Shown: positions 32,980 through 43,253, counted from the first letter of the stretch. The stretch is 64,000 nucleotides of DNA from Methylomonas paludis (GCF_018734325.1 NZ_CP073754.1:3410001-3474000); one strand, 5' to 3'. Numbers and translations: made by a program. Notes: generated by a model from the letters alone, not told the origin.

Positions 32980-34602
32980 TCAGGCTATTTTACGCCGCGC
33001 CGCCAGATGGTGAGCGGAATAACCTTCGTGATTATTCAGACCGAGAATTTCACATTTGCCACCGTTTTGTTTGTAATCTTCGGCGAAATGGTAGATAAAC
33101 TCCATTACGGTATGGTCTATCAATTCCACTTCAGTCAAATCAAAGTAGACGGTTTTATGCTCAGGAAACTCGGCTAACAGGCTTTTGATAGCAATGTAGT
33201 TTGAGAATACTGCCGCGCCACTGACTTCGATATGATAGGTATTTTCATCAGTTTGGTTGACGTGATAAGCCAGTTTGAAAACATTACTAAACTTCAGACC
33301 ACGCGCCAGATGAATCAGCAATTCGGCAATAATGCCGATGATGACACCAACCAGCAAATCGGTGGCCAGTACGCCGACGATGGTAATGACAAACACAGCG
33401 AAGTTATCAATACCGATCGACAGGGTTTTGGCAAATTCTTTTGGTGAAGCCAGTCGGAATCCGGTAAATACCAGTAAGGCAGCCAGCGCGGTTAATGGGA
33501 TTTCATGGATCAATTTTGGGAATAAGGCGACAAAGATCAATAAAAACAAGCCATGAAAGAAATTGGCCCAACCGGTTTTGGCACCGTTGTTAACGTTGGC
33601 TGAACTCCGCACAATTTCGGCAATCATCGGCAAGCCGCCAATTGAACCTGCAATCAGATTACCAATGCCCACCGCAGTCAAGTCTTTGTTCAAATTAGCA
33701 TTACGTTTGTAAACGTCCAGCTTGTCAACGGCAGTGGCGCTTAACAAAGTTTCCAGGCTGCCCACCAGCCAGATGGTAATCACTGCAATCCAGAATTCCA
33801 GTTCGGCAATTTTGGAGAAATCCGGAAAGGTAAAGCCGGCAAAAAAATTATCAGGAACTGATACCAAAAAATTGGGCCCCATAGTGAAGTTTTTATCAAA
33901 CACCAAGTATTCATGGGCATTATCGATATCAAAATATCCACCCAATATCAAACCCAATGACACCACCAGCAATGGCGCCGGAATCATTTTGATTTTAGTG
34001 TTTTTGATGTAGGTCCAGCCGATCAGCAATAACAAGCCGCTGAAACCGATCAGGGCTATTTCTGGATTCAAAACCGAGAAAGAATGCGGAATTTCGCCAA
34101 TCACGCCCAATAAGCTTTTGGCCTGGGGTTTAACACCCAGTAACACATGCACCTGTTTGGCCATGATGATGATACCGATAGCCGCCAGCATGCCGTGCAC
34201 CACGGATGATGGAAAAAAGGCACTCAGTTTACCGGCCTTGAAAACGCCCAGCAGGATTTGCAGGACACTGGCAATGACTATGGCGGCCAATGTCAAATGA
34301 TAACCGGCAACATTATCGCCATGACCCAAAGATTGCACAGCATCCAGTATCACCACTATCAAACCGGCCGCCGGGCCGTTAATGGTTACATAAGATCCGC
34401 TAAGTCTGGATACCAGCAAGCCACCGATAATGGCGGTAATAATACCGGATATGGGAGGGAAACCTGAAGCTATCGAAATACCCAAACAAAGCGGCAATGC
34501 AATCAGGAACACCAGAAAACCGGAAAGTAAATCGCTTCGCCAGTTTTCGATGAGTCCAGGTATGCCGGTTTTCGGCAATTCAGTTTGAGATATAGTGGAC
34601 AT
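32980..34602 (-). CDS. SulP-family anion transporter with C-terminal STAS domain
   Basis: 540 residues: ten or more transmembrane helices (opening LSGFLVFLIALPLCLGISIASGFPP) and a C-terminal STAS domain from about residue 440 (KTVYFDLTEVELIDHTVMEF). SulP proteins carry sulfate, bicarbonate or other anions; the clade cannot be decided by eye. The gene is divergent from the dabAB inorganic carbon uptake genes across a 690-bp gap, which makes bicarbonate a reasonable inferred substrate. The ATG follows GAGAGAATAC. Confidence 0.85.
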   Translation of the reverse strand: MSTISQTELPKTGIPGLIENWRSDLLSGFLVFLIALPLCLGISIASGFPPISGIITAIIGGLLVSRLSGSYVTINGPAAGLIVVILDAVQSLGHGDNVAGYHLTLAAIVIASVLQILLGVFKAGKLSAFFPSSVVHGMLAAIGIIIMAKQVHVLLGVKPQAKSLLGVIGEIPHSFSVLNPEIALIGFSGLLLLIGWTYIKNTKIKMIPAPLLVVSLGLILGGYFDIDNAHEYLVFDKNFTMGPNFLVSVPDNFFAGFTFPDFSKIAELEFWIAVITIWLVGSLETLLSATAVDKLDVYKRNANLNKDLTAVGIGNLIAGSIGGLPMIAEIVRSSANVNNGAKTGWANFFHGLFLLIFVALFPKLIHEIPLTALAALLVFTGFRLASPKEFAKTLSIGIDNFAVFVITIVGVLATDLLVGVIIGIIAELLIHLARGLKFSNVFKLAYHVNQTDENTYHIEVSGAAVFSNYIAIKSLLAEFPEHKTVYFDLTEVELIDHTVMEFIYHFAEDYKQNGGKCEILGLNNHEGYSAHHLAARRKIA

Positions 34603-35290
34603 GTATTCTCTCTCGTTACGCTGTTGAAAGCTATATCACTGCGAAAAATGTGCCATTTCTTAAAATTCTGACGTATATAGGATTCTGACTGCTTTCTAGT
34701 ATTGGTTGAACCGATGTCAGTCAGATAAAACAAGGTATTTTGGTTTATAAGCACCGCCAAAATGGTTTATATAAACCGGACCCGGTTTTACTCAAGCGTA
34801 TCAAACAGGCAGCGAATTGATTGACCACCAATTTCATTGTCGCCAAAATATAGTATTGCTCTGGATAAGCTGGTATGACCCTTTTTTAACAGGTGTTTAG
34901 CTGCGAATGATGCGCTGCACTGCGTTTGGCATACCCTAAAACCAGCTGTGTTTAATGGGCGCTGATTTGTTAGCAAACACAAAATACCAGGCCTGTTATA
35001 ACGCCATACACAAGGTTTATAGACCGCAACGGCATCCACAATATGGCTAATTAGCATAGACCAGCCTGAAAACAACAACCGGATTGATCGTCCTCAGCCT
35101 TACATTGGTGCAAATAAACCGGTGCAGTTCAGCAATTCCACCAATTACAACTTCTATTATTTTGCCTTCTCATTAAAATCAATGCTTTATAGTTAGGCAT
35201 GAGTTATGCTTAATTTGATCAATATATAGTAAAAATCTTGTTTTTCTATAGAAAAAGCCTTCTTTACTACCGAGGTTTAAAACAACTCAC
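34603..35290. other. Gene-free divergent regulatory region between SulP and dabA
   Basis: 690 bases without a supportable gene. A degenerate MITE-core fragment lies near 34906-34942 (GATGCGCTGCACTGCGTTTGGC). The last 100 bases before dabA are very AT-rich (for example GATCAATATATAGTAAAAAT), suitable for a promoter, but no confident -35/-10 pair was identified. Confidence 0.4.
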
Positions 35291-37885
35291 ATGACGAGTC
35301 AGAGACTGAATCAAAATCACCAACCCGAAGCGAATGCTTTCGATCTGGATGCCTGCATAAACTATTTGGCTCCCTGGCTGCCTACTCAGGCGCCGATCAA
35401 GGATTTTGTTTATCACAATACCTTAGAGGCTTTTCAGCATCTTTCTTATCATGAAGCTGTATCGGTAGCCGGCAAGCTTTACGGGGCACTTAGTTATTTA
35501 CCGCTGGAAGACTACCAGCAAATGTATGCTGACGGCCGGATCAGAAATCACGGCATCGATTGGGCTCTGGCCCAAACCGGCTGTAGCCACGAGCAACAAC
35601 ATGAAATCCGGGCAACGCTGTTTGAAGTCAATAAGGCTGGTCATTATCCGCCGGTGGCTTTGGCCAGTCATGGTATTCGTAATACTTGGCTTACCCGCGT
35701 GGAAGTGGATCTCAATTCCTTGGCGCACCCTATTTTATTTCGATTACTGGCTGGTTTTCTGGATCAAGGCATCAGCCATTGGCTATTACCCAAAGAAGGT
35801 GAAAGCTTTTGGGAGGTTTTCAAACGCCTGACTCAAAACAGCCTGGTACCCTTGTATCCGTTTAATGAGCCGGTTGTTACCGAATTGCTGGATAAAAGCC
35901 TGGATGAAATTATTCTGACTTGCTTGGCAAAAATTACCGGTAGCGAAGCGCTATATGAACAGTATCTGCTGGAAATGATGCTGGCTCATCCCGGCTGGTC
36001 TGGCATGGTCAGAATAGTGGAACGAAATCCAAAGAGTTTGCTGTTTAGGCGCAAAGTGACTTTGAAAGAAACCTTGGCTGTCGAGCTGCTTTGTGAACTG
36101 GCTATCGTCCAAAAAAGAAAGGGCGAGGGCTTCTTGACTGTTTCTGAACTGCCGAATCTCCACGGCATTCCGCTGCTGCACGGTGACGTGTTGCAACCCA
36201 ATATTCCGTTACGCTTGAGGGTCTGGCATGAGGCTTGGGAATGGTCTATGTATGTTGAATTGCTGGCGGCCATCAAGACCCAATTACCCGCCGCAAAGCC
36301 GCCGGAAACAGCAGCCAAACCCATACCCGAAGCGCAGGCATTTTTTTGTATTGATGAACGGGAATGTTCTATTCGTCGTTATCTGGAAGAAATTAATCCT
36401 GCCATTGAAACCTTTGGTATGGCTGGTTTTTTTGGCATCGATTTTTATTATCAGGGTATGGATGATGCTTATCCGGTTGCCCAGTGTCCGATTGTGATAA
36501 CCCCCAAACATTTGATCCGTGAAGCCAGCGCAAAACCTGCGACTGAGAAAAAAACCCAGAAAGCCGGTTTTGATAACATCCATTTTTCCAAGCATACCAT
36601 GTTGCGGGACTGGTTATATTCTCAGTTGATCGGCATTGGTTATGCGTTAAAAATGGCCTGGAATGTATTCCGGCCCAGTTCAAAACTGCCGCGCATTAAA
36701 AGTCTGGGCGAAGTGGAAGCTCATAGCCATCTGCATTTGTTGCGGGAAAATGAAGAGACTAATGAAGATGGTCACTTATTAGGCTTTTCCTTTCAGGAAA
36801 TGGCTGACCGGGTTGGTGGTTTATTACGCAATATCGGCCTGACCCAAAATTTTGCACCTTTGGTCGTCGTCATCGCGCATGGCTCCAGCAGTGTTAACAA
36901 TCCTTTATTTGCGGCCTATGATTGCGGGGCTTGCGCCAGTAAACCGGGGTCGCCCAACGCCCGGGCTTTTGCCTGGATGGCTAACCGCGAAGAAGTGCGG
37001 GTGCTGTTGCGAAATCAGAGTATTGATATTCCCGACACGACCCGCTTTATTTCGGCTCTGCACAATACCAGCCGCGACGAAATCACTTATTTTGACCAAC
37101 ACGAACTTGCCCAGCACCCCGCTCCCGGTTTGCATAAATTTAAACAGGATATGCAGCATGCGCTATTACGGAATGCCCGTGAACGCTGCCGCTGGTTTGA
37201 ATTGGCGCCCAAATCCAACTCCAATAAGGATGCCCACGAACACGTTATTTCCCGGGCTTCCTCAATTTTCGAGCCTCGGCCCGAGATGGATCATTCCAAT
37301 AATCTTTATGCCATAGTCGGGCCCAGGGCCGTGACCCGGCATTTGTTTATTGATCGCCGGGCTTTTATGCATTCTTATGCGCCGGAAACTGATGTACAGG
37401 GCGATATATTGCTGAGAATCCTGTCTGCGGTGATTCCGGTGTGCGGCGGTATTAATCTGGAATACCTGTTTTCACGGATAGACAACTCTGTCTATGGTGC
37501 CGGCAGCAAACTGCCGCATAACGTAATCGGTCTGTTGGGCGTGGCTAATGGGGTGGAAGGTGATTTGCGTACCGGTTTACCGCAGCAGGCGATTGAAGTT
37601 CATGAGCCAGCCCGCTTACTGATAGTGGTTATCCAAAATACGGCGGTTATCGACAAGACTGTCGCCAGATTGGGGGGATTGAAAGAGTGGCTGGATAATG
37701 ACTGGGTCAGATTTGTGGCCTGTGAACCCGATACCGGCCATATGTTTTTATACCGTAAAAATGGCTGGGAAGATGTGGAATTGCCTGCTGATTATATCCC
37801 GCAGGTCGCCAACCGCTCCGAAGAAATTATCCTCGGTCACCATAAAGCGATTCCAGTCCATGTATTGTCAGGGAGAGTTTCATGA
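35291..37885 (+). CDS. dabA: DabA, carbonic-anhydrase-like subunit of the DAB inorganic carbon accumulation complex (UPF0753/DUF2309)
   Basis: 864 residues, soluble. The DabA zinc-site pattern is present: CIDERE with Cys353 and Asp355, then IAHGSSSVNNP with His530 and YDCGACAS with Cys545 and Cys548. This matches the Cys-Asp-His-Cys arrangement known in the Halothiobacillus protein. DabA hydrates CO2 directionally in complex with membrane subunit DabB, accumulating bicarbonate in the cytoplasm. It overlaps dabB by four bases (ATGA), so the two are translationally coupled. It faces a divergent SulP transporter. Confidence 0.93.
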   Translation: MTSQRLNQNHQPEANAFDLDACINYLAPWLPTQAPIKDFVYHNTLEAFQHLSYHEAVSVAGKLYGALSYLPLEDYQQMYADGRIRNHGIDWALAQTGCSHEQQHEIRATLFEVNKAGHYPPVALASHGIRNTWLTRVEVDLNSLAHPILFRLLAGFLDQGISHWLLPKEGESFWEVFKRLTQNSLVPLYPFNEPVVTELLDKSLDEIILTCLAKITGSEALYEQYLLEMMLAHPGWSGMVRIVERNPKSLLFRRKVTLKETLAVELLCELAIVQKRKGEGFLTVSELPNLHGIPLLHGDVLQPNIPLRLRVWHEAWEWSMYVELLAAIKTQLPAAKPPETAAKPIPEAQAFFCIDERECSIRRYLEEINPAIETFGMAGFFGIDFYYQGMDDAYPVAQCPIVITPKHLIREASAKPATEKKTQKAGFDNIHFSKHTMLRDWLYSQLIGIGYALKMAWNVFRPSSKLPRIKSLGEVEAHSHLHLLRENEETNEDGHLLGFSFQEMADRVGGLLRNIGLTQNFAPLVVVIAHGSSSVNNPLFAAYDCGACASKPGSPNARAFAWMANREEVRVLLRNQSIDIPDTTRFISALHNTSRDEITYFDQHELAQHPAPGLHKFKQDMQHALLRNARERCRWFELAPKSNSNKDAHEHVISRASSIFEPRPEMDHSNNLYAIVGPRAVTRHLFIDRRAFMHSYAPETDVQGDILLRILSAVIPVCGGINLEYLFSRIDNSVYGAGSKLPHNVIGLLGVANGVEGDLRTGLPQQAIEVHEPARLLIVVIQNTAVIDKTVARLGGLKEWLDNDWVRFVACEPDTGHMFLYRKNGWEDVELPADYIPQVANRSEEIILGHHKAIPVHVLSGRVS

Positions 37886-39756
37886 ATGAACTTTTAGTGA
37901 TATGCCAAATTATTCCATTATTGGCTCTACTGTTTATTTTCTTAAGCGATGGCAATGAAAGAAAAATTGCCATCCTCAGTTTTGGTTTCAGCCATGCCAT
38001 GGGCATATGTATTTTCGCCTTGTTGGGACTATGGGCCTATACCGGTTTTCCTGCGTACGAATTTACTTGGTTTACCCTGTTCGAGCAATCCGGTTATAGC
38101 TTTCCGGTGATGTTTTATCTGGATAAAGTGGGCGCCGCTTATTTATTTTGTATCTGGACTATATTTGCCATCATAGTCAAGTATTGCCGGGTGTATTTGC
38201 ATCGCGAGCAGGGCTATAAGCGGTTTTTTCAGACTATCTTCGGTTTTGTATTTGGTTTGAATTTGATTGTGTTGTCGGGCAGTATCGATATGCTGTTTGC
38301 CGGCTGGGAGATTGTGGGTATCTCCTCATTTTTATTGATCGCCTACTATCGGCATCGGCCACAACCGGTGCGCAATGCTTTCAGAGCCTATACCATTTAT
38401 CGATTGTGTGATGTGGGCTTGTTACTGGGTTCACTGATGAGCCATATTCTTTATCATCAGAGTCCGCATTTCAGCGCCCTGGCCTTGATGTATCAATCCG
38501 GCACCTTACCGCATGTCGATTATTTTTGGTTATCCATACTGTCCGGTCTGATCATTCTGGCGGCATCCGGAAAATCCGCCCAATTTCCATTCTGTTTCTG
38601 GTTACCGCGGGCGATGGAAGGCCCTACCCCTTCCAGCGCCATATTTTACGGCGCGCTATCTATCCATCTTGGCGTATTTCTGTTGTTGCGCACCATGCCG
38701 ATCTGGAGCTATAGGGTATTGCCGCGCATCATCGTGTTTATCATCGGTTTGCTGACAGTGGTGATTGCCAGTATTTCGGTAAGAGCACAATCCAATATCA
38801 AAGGCCAGATTGCTTATTCATCGATTGCTCAGGTAGGCTTCATGTTCATGGAACTGGCCTTAGGTCTGGAGTTTCTGGTGTTATTGCATTTTGTCAGCAA
38901 TGCTTTCTTACGCTGTTATCAATTATTGGTTTCACCCTCCATTATTGCCCACAGGTTACGGGAGGAAGGCGCTGTTGATACCGGCTTGGATATCTCCAAA
39001 AAAATGCAGTTTTTACCGGTGAGTATCCGCTCAACGCTGCCGGAAGTTATTCAGAATACCTTGTATGTGTTTGCCTTACAGGAAGGTAATCTGGAACGCC
39101 TGGTACGCACAATTCTCTGGGAACCCTTGAAAAAAATCGGTGCTAAAATCAATGGCATTGATTACCGCTTACAAATTATCTTGGCTCTGAGTTTAACGGC
39201 TTTGGTGGTGTCAACCTCAACCATGCCGGAGTTTAATCAGATTGATGCCGGTCTGGTATCCATAGTCATGTTACTGGTTTCCTTTGGCGCTTTCAGTCGC
39301 AAACACAGCCCCATCAAGGTCTGGAATGCTGTGGCATTAAGCAGTTTATTGGCTGCCGCTTCGGTATATCTGTTAAATTCAGCGGCCCTCATGAATATCC
39401 TGTTGTTTTTGAGCGGGATTGTGCCGGCCTGGTTATTAGGCTTATGGGCATTGACCAAAATGCTGAAACACCAAAACTATGCTGCCAATCCTTTTGTGTT
39501 CCGGGCCATGGCGGAGACTCGCCCCAAACTGTCCTTAGTGCTGTTTTTGAGCTTTCTGGGCTTGATAGGCTTTCCTATCACTCCAGCTTTTATCGGCGAA
39601 GATTTGTTGCTTTCTCATGCCAGCATGCACCATCCCTGGTTTGCCTTGCCGATTACCATTGCTTTTGTGGTCAACGGTATAGCCGCCGCCCGAGTATTTT
39701 TACGGCTGTGTATGGGACGGCCTACGGAAAACTCGCTGGTTGAGGCAGGCCGTTAA
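37882..39756 (+). CDS. dabB: DabB, proton-conducting NuoL-like subunit of the DAB complex
   Basis: 624 residues with about 14 or more transmembrane helices and the proton-antiporter (NuoL/MrpA) domain: LSGSIDMLFAGWEIVGISSF, KSAQFPFCFWLPRAMEGPTP and GQIAYSSIAQVGFMFME with the conserved charged residues. Placement directly after dabA with a 4-base overlap identifies it as the energising subunit rather than a respiratory complex I subunit. The order dabA-dabB is the reverse of the Halothiobacillus operon. Confidence 0.93.
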   Translation: MNELLVICQIIPLLALLFIFLSDGNERKIAILSFGFSHAMGICIFALLGLWAYTGFPAYEFTWFTLFEQSGYSFPVMFYLDKVGAAYLFCIWTIFAIIVKYCRVYLHREQGYKRFFQTIFGFVFGLNLIVLSGSIDMLFAGWEIVGISSFLLIAYYRHRPQPVRNAFRAYTIYRLCDVGLLLGSLMSHILYHQSPHFSALALMYQSGTLPHVDYFWLSILSGLIILAASGKSAQFPFCFWLPRAMEGPTPSSAIFYGALSIHLGVFLLLRTMPIWSYRVLPRIIVFIIGLLTVVIASISVRAQSNIKGQIAYSSIAQVGFMFMELALGLEFLVLLHFVSNAFLRCYQLLVSPSIIAHRLREEGAVDTGLDISKKMQFLPVSIRSTLPEVIQNTLYVFALQEGNLERLVRTILWEPLKKIGAKINGIDYRLQIILALSLTALVVSTSTMPEFNQIDAGLVSIVMLLVSFGAFSRKHSPIKVWNAVALSSLLAAASVYLLNSAALMNILLFLSGIVPAWLLGLWALTKMLKHQNYAANPFVFRAMAETRPKLSLVLFLSFLGLIGFPITPAFIGEDLLLSHASMHHPWFALPITIAFVVNGIAAARVFLRLCMGRPTENSLVEAGR

Positions 39757-39794
39757 TTTGCTTAGCATTATTTGAAATTATTCAGGGTAAATTA

Positions 39795-39972
39795 TTGATT
39801 TTGGTTCAAGCGGTACTGGGCATTATTGAATCCCGCTGAACCTGCTTTGCTTAAGGCTGCGCTGCGAACTCCTCGATTCCACTGCGTTGCATCGAGGCTA
39901 CTGGTCGCAATGATGTAGGCTATAGTAATCCCCGAAGTTTTGGTGGCTTGCCTGACGGCGAAGCCACCCTAC
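39795..39972. repeat. Structured intergenic repeat, single copy after dabB
   Basis: Carries TTGATTTTGGTTCAAGCGG, CTCGATTCCACTGCGTTGCA and TCGAGG, and ends in the hairpin GGTGGCTTGCCTGACGGCGA then AGCCACC. It sits between the convergent dabB and P450 genes. It is the same family as the copies flanking the DGR. Confidence 0.75.
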
Positions 39973-39994
39973 TTGGCTGAATAGTTAGCATTAG

Positions 39995-41320
39995 TTATTG
40001 CCAATGTAATTGATATTCTTCCGGGAACGGCCCAGACTTGTAGTCGATGGGCGCGACTGCAGCCAAATTGTTTTGCAGTACCACGTGTCTGACCATTTCC
40101 GGAATCATCACCATGCCTATATAGCGGCCCAGACATTCATGGCTGCCGAAACCAAAATGAAAATAATGGTACCAATTGCGCTGGGCGCGGATTTCGTCGG
40201 GATGATCAAAAGCCGCCGGATCGAACATCGCCGACTGGGTGGCAATTAATACATAGCTCTGGGCTGGGATCGTGGTTGCGTAATCCTGCCCCTGTCCGAC
40301 TACATAAGTTTCTGCTGTTTGGCGAAACAAATAGGGTGCAATTGGCACAAAGCGCAATACTTCCCAGATCAAACCGTCAAATTCAGCGGGATCGGCCAGA
40401 GCGGCCTTGGTCCGGGCCTGAGCTAAATAATCAGGGTGTTGCAATAGGAACTGAATAGCCTGGGCTACCGCCTGAGAAGTGGTTTCTATGGCCCCGATCA
40501 ACAAACCGCCGGCATTAACCCCCAAGCGTTTTAAATCCAGATCCATGGCTTCCGCGAAATGATTGCGTAACATGCGGGTGACGATGTCGTCGCGCAAGGG
40601 CTCATGTTTTTTGCCCTGTAACTGGCGAAGCAATATTTGCAGTTTGCACACAAGGGCCTGCCACAGATCGGCGCGCTCAAGGGCTATGGCCAATTTGCGC
40701 CGCGCCATCAATTCGGCAATATATATACCCAATGATTTGCTGACCCGGTTTTGCTGCTGTTCAATAAATTGCTTTTTTTCGGCCGGAATCAAATCAAAGG
40801 GCTGGTTATGAAAGGTGTTGTATTGATTCCAGTACGACCAGTCGATTAATTCTGCTTTATCCACGCCAGTCAGACCAAAGTAATCCTGAACCAAACCGGC
40901 CGGCACCATCCGGCAATATTGATTGACAATTTCCAGCTTGCCGTTTGCCTGGGCCAGTATATTCTGAGCGATATTGGCGATCATGCTGCGTACCGCCGGC
41001 AAGTCGTCACGGTTCAACAGGCTTTGCATCATGGATTTCTCGCGGGTATGCAAGGCATCGTCATCATGAGCCATCAAGTAAATGCCGTTACCCATTTTGG
41101 GTAAATATAAGGCTACCGTAAATATCTTCGGCAAATTAAGCACATCGGTGACATCTGCAAAGCGGGTAATAATGGTTGCCTTAGGTGTTACCAGTATGGG
41201 GCGCTTTTCACGCAATTCTTTAAAAAAGCTCAGCGGCTCTTGCCACATCCATTTATAGACTAAAGCAAACTTTTCATCTTCGGCGGTAGCGTCATATATC
41301 TCTAAATAATTGGTAGTCAT
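39995..41320 (-). CDS. Cytochrome P450
   Basis: About 441 residues from the ATG at 41320, which has GGAG eight bases upstream. Soluble bacterial-type P450 without membrane anchor. Motifs are the I-helix LLIGAIETTSQAVAQ, EVLRF with the ExxR pair, and the heme loop FHFGFGSHECLGR with the proximal Cys. Substrate unknown. It lies 68 bases downstream of the diheme cytochrome c gene on the same strand, so they may form an operon and work on one substrate. No ferredoxin or reductase gene is next to it. Confidence 0.93.
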   Translation of the reverse strand: MTTNYLEIYDATAEDEKFALVYKWMWQEPLSFFKELREKRPILVTPKATIITRFADVTDVLNLPKIFTVALYLPKMGNGIYLMAHDDDALHTREKSMMQSLLNRDDLPAVRSMIANIAQNILAQANGKLEIVNQYCRMVPAGLVQDYFGLTGVDKAELIDWSYWNQYNTFHNQPFDLIPAEKKQFIEQQQNRVSKSLGIYIAELMARRKLAIALERADLWQALVCKLQILLRQLQGKKHEPLRDDIVTRMLRNHFAEAMDLDLKRLGVNAGGLLIGAIETTSQAVAQAIQFLLQHPDYLAQARTKAALADPAEFDGLIWEVLRFVPIAPYLFRQTAETYVVGQGQDYATTIPAQSYVLIATQSAMFDPAAFDHPDEIRAQRNWYHYFHFGFGSHECLGRYIGMVMIPEMVRHVVLQNNLAAVAPIDYKSGPFPEEYQLHWQ

Positions 41321-41387
41321 TATCAGGTCTCCGTTGCGCATGGTTGGCAGCTATCTGTGCCACCAACCAAACGCGCCAAAATGGTTT

Positions 41388-43253
41388 TTATAGGGTTTTT
41401 AAATATTCCAATAAGGCTTGTTTTTCGGCAGGATCAAGCTTGGTGCCAAACTCATGACCACAGCGACTGTTACCTGAGTCCTGCTGGTCGCAAGCGGTGG
41501 TTTGCAAGGTAAAGTCAAACTGATGCTGTTGTTTGGCCAGGCCGATTTTGCCCGGATCATATTCATTTCCAACTTTAAAGCTGGGCGTGCGCTTGGCTAC
41601 CGGCTCCAGCAAGTCAGCCAGCGTCGGTATGGTACCGTTATGTAAATACGGCGCAGTGGCCCATATACCTTGAAGTACCCGCGATTCATAGCCTAGTTTG
41701 GGTGAAATTGTGTGAAAGTCGTCCTTACAGATACTGTTATTGTCTGCCTCATGACGGGTGTGTTGTTTAAATGCACCTTGTAAATCCGTAAAACCCTGTT
41801 TGATGAATCTGGTTTGCAATAATTTCAGTTTTTCGGCGTGGCTTTGCAGAACCTGAGTGGTTTTAATACCGGTTAGCGCTGGTATTTTTTCCAGTTCATG
41901 CTCGGTAAAGGCTTCCAGATCCATCCCTAATTTAGTATCGTGCTGCAAAATTGAGCCGATAACCGCCAAACCTAATATATTGATGGCCGGTTCGTCTTCG
42001 GCTTTTAACGCCGGCTTATCCAAAAACGGAATTTTGGCACCGGCCAATACCCCGGTTTTGGCGGTACGGTTCAGCAACTCAAATTGCCGGATGTCGGTTT
42101 GCACATCGCAGATCGGGGTGGCCCAGGTTTTCTGGAAAGAACGCATCGCGCCTTGGCGAATACCGTGGCAGCCGGCGCAGCCGCCTGCTTCTGTTTTAGT
42201 GGCACTCTGATAAATCGCCTGGCCTTGAGCCGCCAATTTCTGATCTACCGCATAAGGTCCGGTGAGCCACGGCCAGCGTGGTGGCCCTATTTTTTTAATC
42301 AAATCCTCCAAGGTGGACAAGCCGTGAAAATTTGCGGTATTGGTTTTTAAATAGTTAACGCCCAATACCAATTGGCCCGGATCTTTTTCTGGATAAAAAT
42401 GATTAAAAACCCCAATCACTTCGCCCAGATTTCGGGAGAGGCCTAATAAAGCGTTGCCGTTATCAGCAAATGCCGACCATTGGGTTTTATCCTGAATAGG
42501 GGCATTCCACAGAAACGGATAACGCACCGGCACATCGGCTTTTAGAATATTCTCGGCAATGATATGATCTGGTGAGGTGCCGATATCCAGCCCGGTCAAG
42601 CGATTAAAAATCATGCCTACTGCATCAAGCCGGGCAGGCCCCCAGGGCTGGTCAACCGGCAGGCTTCTGGACATGATGGTGGCATAGGGCAGGTTCCAGT
42701 CCTCAACTTGTTTATGCAGTTCGGCTGTTTGCGGCGCAGTCGCGGTTTTGCCCAGTATCTGGTCGGCAAAAGCGGCAAATTGTTTGGCATCGCCCAGAAT
42801 GTTTTGAACCGCTAAACCCAAATCACGGGCAAAGCTTTGAAAATCGGTAATGGCCGGCCCCCCGTCAACCCGGTAAATTTTGCCGTCTACCTGAATTTGG
42901 CGGACATGACAGGCCGCGCAAGTAATGCCAAGGTGGTCGCCGTTTACGGTAAATCCCACCGGTAGACCCGGAGTTGGGCTGGCGGGATTGCTTAGATAGC
43001 CGTACCGGTTCAGATCATCTGCTAAAAATGCCGCTCCGTTGGTTTGCTTTAATGCCTGTATCCATTTCAAGGGGATCACTTGAGAGCCTTGATCCTGGCT
43101 GTAGAATGCGTGACGGTTGCTGTCGTTCCAGGCCTTGCCCTGGTCGAGATAGATAACTTGCGGGGTGGCGGATGCCGTAATCGCACGAATCAAGCCAGCC
43201 AATAAGGTAAACAGTATTAAGGGCTTGGGTAGAACATAAGTATGGATATTCAT
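41388..43253 (-). CDS. Exported diheme cytochrome c (peroxidase/RoxA-like superfamily)
   Basis: 621 residues. Signal peptide ending near TASA, then two CxxCH heme sites: CAACH (in GITCAACHVRQ) and CAGCH (in GGCAGCHGIRQ). The size and the spacing of ~230 residues between hemes match the rubber-oxygenase RoxA-like branch of diheme cytochrome c peroxidases more than short CcpA. The region SRSLPVDQPWGPARLDAVGM is typical of that branch. The substrate is unknown; peroxide or an organic oxygenation are both possible. The ATG at 43253 follows AGGAGTAGCTAAT. It is probably co-transcribed with the P450. Confidence 0.82.
   Translation of the reverse strand: MNIHTYVLPKPLILFTLLAGLIRAITASATPQVIYLDQGKAWNDSNRHAFYSQDQGSQVIPLKWIQALKQTNGAAFLADDLNRYGYLSNPASPTPGLPVGFTVNGDHLGITCAACHVRQIQVDGKIYRVDGGPAITDFQSFARDLGLAVQNILGDAKQFAAFADQILGKTATAPQTAELHKQVEDWNLPYATIMSRSLPVDQPWGPARLDAVGMIFNRLTGLDIGTSPDHIIAENILKADVPVRYPFLWNAPIQDKTQWSAFADNGNALLGLSRNLGEVIGVFNHFYPEKDPGQLVLGVNYLKTNTANFHGLSTLEDLIKKIGPPRWPWLTGPYAVDQKLAAQGQAIYQSATKTEAGGCAGCHGIRQGAMRSFQKTWATPICDVQTDIRQFELLNRTAKTGVLAGAKIPFLDKPALKAEDEPAINILGLAVIGSILQHDTKLGMDLEAFTEHELEKIPALTGIKTTQVLQSHAEKLKLLQTRFIKQGFTDLQGAFKQHTRHEADNNSICKDDFHTISPKLGYESRVLQGIWATAPYLHNGTIPTLADLLEPVAKRTPSFKVGNEYDPGKIGLAKQQHQFDFTLQTTACDQQDSGNSRCGHEFGTKLDPAEKQALLEYLKTL

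Noticed and set aside
34788-35078. 96-residue open frame in the SulP-dabA gap
   Set aside because: It reads through a degenerate MITE core, lacks a ribosome-binding site and has unusual composition; probably not a gene.
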